From Punica granatum (Eukaryota; Streptophyta; Magnoliopsida; Myrtales; Lythraceae), in the NCBI RefSeq assembly GCF_007655135.1, contig NC_045129.1:26695391-26759390 (forward strand): 64,000 bases of DNA. Direction: 5' to 3'. Shown here piece by piece: positions 60,731 to 64,000 of the stretch. Under the pieces are notes generated by a model, which made no database searches, was not told the origin of the DNA, and was given only the letters and a program-made list of their open reading frames with translations. The position numbers were made by a program, and so were the translations under genes. Numbering within the stretch: the stretch's first letter is position 1; every line of letters begins with the position of its first letter.

Positions 60731-61166
60731 GCTAGGTTGTCGGTTTTTATGTTTCTATTAATTACTTTTGACTTTTTTCGATTGCAAAGGAGATCCATGA
60801 GTTTAGTGCAATGAAATAGAAGACCTAATAAGTAATAAGGGAGCACAAGTAATCCCACTGAGTATTAAACCTACAACTTGTTAGTTGTCAGGAGATGGTG
60901 TGCGCAACTGTGTTATACCCCTTTTGATTACTCTGTCTTTTTGCCCTCTAAAATTATGTGTATTGCTAATGAAAACCTCTAAATGTGCTACTAAAGTTGA
61001 ACCATTTACTCATTCTACTTCTATACTAGGCTTTAGATCCGTGTGTTGCACGGACCCTATAAACAAAAATTCACTATAAAAAATTCCATTTATTTATAAT
61101 ATAAGAAATTAAATTTAATAATATTTTTTAATGTGGATCTTATATTTACAAAAGTACATAACATAA
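60731..61166. other. No gene; continuation of the pre-insertion sequence
   Basis: AT-rich. A palindromic tccgtgtgttgcacgga at 61037-61053, after tctacttctatactagg, resembles 5' regions of some plant Helitrons. This is only a hint, with no 3' end found. Confidence 0.35.
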
Positions 61167-61175
61167 TTTAATTTA

Positions 61176-61495
61176 GGGCAAATTACAAAAAAAAAATCCA
61201 AGTTTTGTAAAATATCTCAGTTTTATCCTAAATTTTGTTTTGTAACAGAAAAAACCATAAGTTTTCTAAAATGTTTCAAAAATGACATCCGTTATAAATT
61301 CCGTCAATTTTTGCCTACGTGTGACCTACGTGGACTGTTAAGGGACCCACAAAGTTTAGGCAAAAATTGACGGAATTTATAACGGATGTCATTTTTGAGA
61401 CAATTTAGAAAACTTATAGTTTTTTCTGTTACAAAACAAAATTTAGGAAAAAAATGAGACTTTTTACAAAACTTGGGTTTTTTTGTAATTTTTCC
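61176..61495. mobile_element. Mutator-like MITE, 320 bp, perfect 9-bp TSD
   Basis: Inverted arms of ~140 bp: the left begins gggcaaattacaaaaaaa, the complement of the right begins ggaaaaattacaaaaaaa, and the two pair through gacatccgttataaattccg. The duplication tttaattta lies at 61167-61175 and 61496-61504. It has no coding capacity. Confidence 0.9.
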
Positions 61496-61504
61496 TTTAA
61501 TTTA

Positions 61505-63238
61505 TAATGAAAATATTTAATTTATCTACGATTATTCACTATTTTCACATTTACATAGTATTAATAAATTATATTTACTTTGTAAGTATGTGAGGATAGT
61601 TATGTTCTTAAATATTCACCACATAAATTCTTTTAAATTCTTTGATGGTCATATGAATTATATTATAATAAGAAAAATAGTAAGTCTAAAAGTGAATTTT
61701 TTTTTCAAGATCTATTTATTAATTATAGTCTATTACATATACAAAAGTGTGAAGCTCAATATTGTATTTCTCGATCTTTCATAATTTCCATTTTACCCTT
61801 CAATGTATGTAGACAATTATTATAATTTATATTTCATCCATTCAGTGTGTATGAACATCCCTAAAACTCTATCAATTTTTCCATTATATTTAGACATTTT
61901 CTATTAATATTTAAATTATGATAAAACATGACCCTTTGTAATAGTGTCATTAGGTAAAAATGTCATATCTTGTAATAATTTAGAAATATGATGAATGTAT
62001 GTCTTTTAGTTGTGTTGTGACTTACCAAGAAACTTTATACATCATCAACTAAAATTAATCTATTACCATCATAAGAGTACGGAGCTGGATAAGGTGTTTT
62101 TCGATTTCTCTTAATTCAAGTTTTTCATTTTCAATGAATCTAGACATATTTTAATTTATATTATATCAATTCGATGAATCTAGCCACTTTTTAGATGTAT
62201 CTAGATAAAATTTAATTTATTCATGTATCTTGCCACATAGAGACACGCTTCTTTACATCTAAAGTGACTAAATATACTCTTTCATACATCAAGACACGTC
62301 CCTTCGTTTTGTCTATGCATATTTACTAAAGGATGCATACATGCCTGTTCACTTCATCTAATTTATTATTTTTCAGTATGATATAATTATCATCTTATAA
62401 CGTGTTTTCACTCATTTAGTTAAAGAAATTAAATGTTTTCTTATTCTTATTTGGGTTAAGAGCATCAACAATCATGAACCTTACTTCATATTTTTTACAG
62501 AAATATACTAATAATCATTTTAGTTTTAAATGTAACGTTCATCATTTTTTACATGACATGGCAATTAGTTAGTAATATGGCACCATAAAAATATTAAAAG
62601 TAAAATAATAAATCGCATAAAAATAAAAAGCAAAAAAACTCCTAAAATTCAGAAAAAATTAGAAAAATAAAATAAAATATAAAGAATTAGAAAGTTAAAT
62701 TAAAAATAAAATTATTATAATTCTAAATAAATTTTAAAAGAGTTAGGAAATTCAAAAATAAAGTTTGAACATAAAAAAAATTCAAAATCTACAAAAAAAA
62801 AGAAACAAATTCAAAATTTACACCTATAATAAAAAATGTGGAATAGCTTGAAGTGTTTTTGCACTTGGAGATATCTATTGTCATTTCATGAATTCCTACT
62901 TCTTATCTCTAATTTATATGTTTTCCTCTAATGCCTCTTCAAGGATTCCATTCATGTTGATAGTCGGCAATGGTGACCTAACTCTATCTATACATGCATC
63001 CCTTCCTACAATCATATCGCCTTGCCCTATATTTCCCCGTTCCTTCTCCTGCACCCCCTTCCTCTCTCTCTCTGCTTTTCATCCCCAAACCGAATGAACT
63101 TCCTGGTTTGCACAAATTACTTAAATGAATGGTGCATTACTACGACTCCAAATAGTGGTGAATCAATCTCTGCTTAATCAATAGACTATAGTAATTGGGA
63201 GACTTTTCTTTTTTGGATCAACGAGCCATAAATAGAAA

Positions 63239-63274
<36 letters not shown>

Positions 63275-64000
63275 AGAGGCGGTGAAGGTGACTTTGAAAG
63301 TGAGAGCGAGGACTAAGTTATACGGCATTTGGAGATATGAAAATCGACACATATGAGTATTCTTTTTTCATTTAGTAAGAAACTCGAACACTCTTTATGG
63401 TTAAACTCACGATTTCTAGAGTTAGAGGGAGAAAACACAGTTTGTGGGCTGTTAATGGAAACTTGTTGTAAAGACGTTCATTTTATATAAATCTTACATA
63501 TTAAGACTCCTATGATCACAAAGAAGACATAGGAATGTATAGAAATCATTTTGGTTGAACAGTTCCAAAGTTACGTTGATATGAATTTTTTACGATTATG
63601 CTAAGTAACGAATTTTGATTAACATTTTTTATATGATTCATTCACCTGGTGAAATCCTATTAATTTTTTAAACAAAGTTTATTTTGTAAGGTTTTCATAG
63701 GCACCAAACTGCAATGGTTTGGACATAGAGAAGCAACATGTTGAATTTGGCTAAGCAAAGAGTTCAAGATCTCGCTACTACGTACAACCACTTCGAGAGG
63801 CACGTGACATCCTATTAATATGTTTTTTTACCACTTTTTTATCCTTTCATTACTAGAGATTGAGAAATCTCTTATTAGTGGTTATTTTCACCCGATTTCA
63901 TTGACCCTCGGGCAATATGCGATAATTAATGTTTTCTAGGAAAATTATCTTTTTTTGTAGGCAGTATTTAAGCAATTTAACTTGCATTAATAATATCAAT
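61505..64000. other. AT-rich intergenic DNA, no gene seen
   Basis: Only short ORFs of low complexity. An adenine-rich part (62560-62840) has no protein-like reading. Confidence 0.6.
63244..63269. repeat. (GA)n microsatellite
   Basis: An uninterrupted ga repeat of about 26 bp. Confidence 0.9.

Overview
This is a repeat-dense stretch of plant nuclear DNA, most likely from a woody eudicot. I cannot fix the genus from sequence alone. Every recognisable coding sequence belongs to a transposable element or to a captured gene fragment. I see no intact host gene, rRNA or CRISPR array, and recognised no tRNA gene by eye.

Layout. (1) 1-6303: two copies of one large LTR family in opposite orientations. 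A minus-strand LTR (1-1481, cut by the window edge) interrupts a plus-strand LTR whose remainder ends at 6303. (2) 6304-15856: a tandem array with a unit of about 1.55-1.7 kb. Each unit joins a short CACTA-type transposon segment to the promoter, leader, first exon, intron and second exon of a small unidentified gene. One unit carries a hAT element with a perfect 8-bp target duplication. (3) 15268-about 23624: a decayed CACTA (En/Spm) element. Its minus-strand TNP2-type transposase remains readable (transposase-associated domain, TNP2 core, DUF4218-like, DUF4216-like), and a long-TIR Mutator-like MITE sits inside it. (4) 23699-29874: a small LTR with a primer-binding-like site, long unrecognised sequence, a 200-bp tandem repeat and two related MITEs. 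(5) 29875-33201 and 54221-about 56053: the two halves of an older minus-strand LTR. (6) 33202-54220: a 21-kb Ty3/gypsy element of the Tat/Ogre type, inserted into (5). It has LTRs of about 4.7 kb, an extra ORF1, gag, protease with G-patch, RT, two RNase H domains, integrase and a tandem-repeat 3' UTR. (7) 56054-60725: a solo LTR of the same broad family with a perfect 5-bp target duplication. (8) 60731-64000: AT-rich sequence with a Mutator-like MITE carrying a perfect 9-bp target duplication.

The large element is recent but cannot make its own proteins. ORF1, gag-pro, the second RNase H and integrase carry stops, homopolymer frameshifts and an apparent internal deletion, and the integrase zinc finger has lost two ligands. 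Its LTRs, ends and priming sites look usable, so it may have been copied by proteins supplied in trans, or it may have decayed after insertion.

The target duplications order the events. The LTR ending at 6303 interrupted the tandem array. The hAT and the Mutator-like MITE entered older CACTA sequence. The 21-kb element and the solo LTR entered the older minus-strand LTR region.
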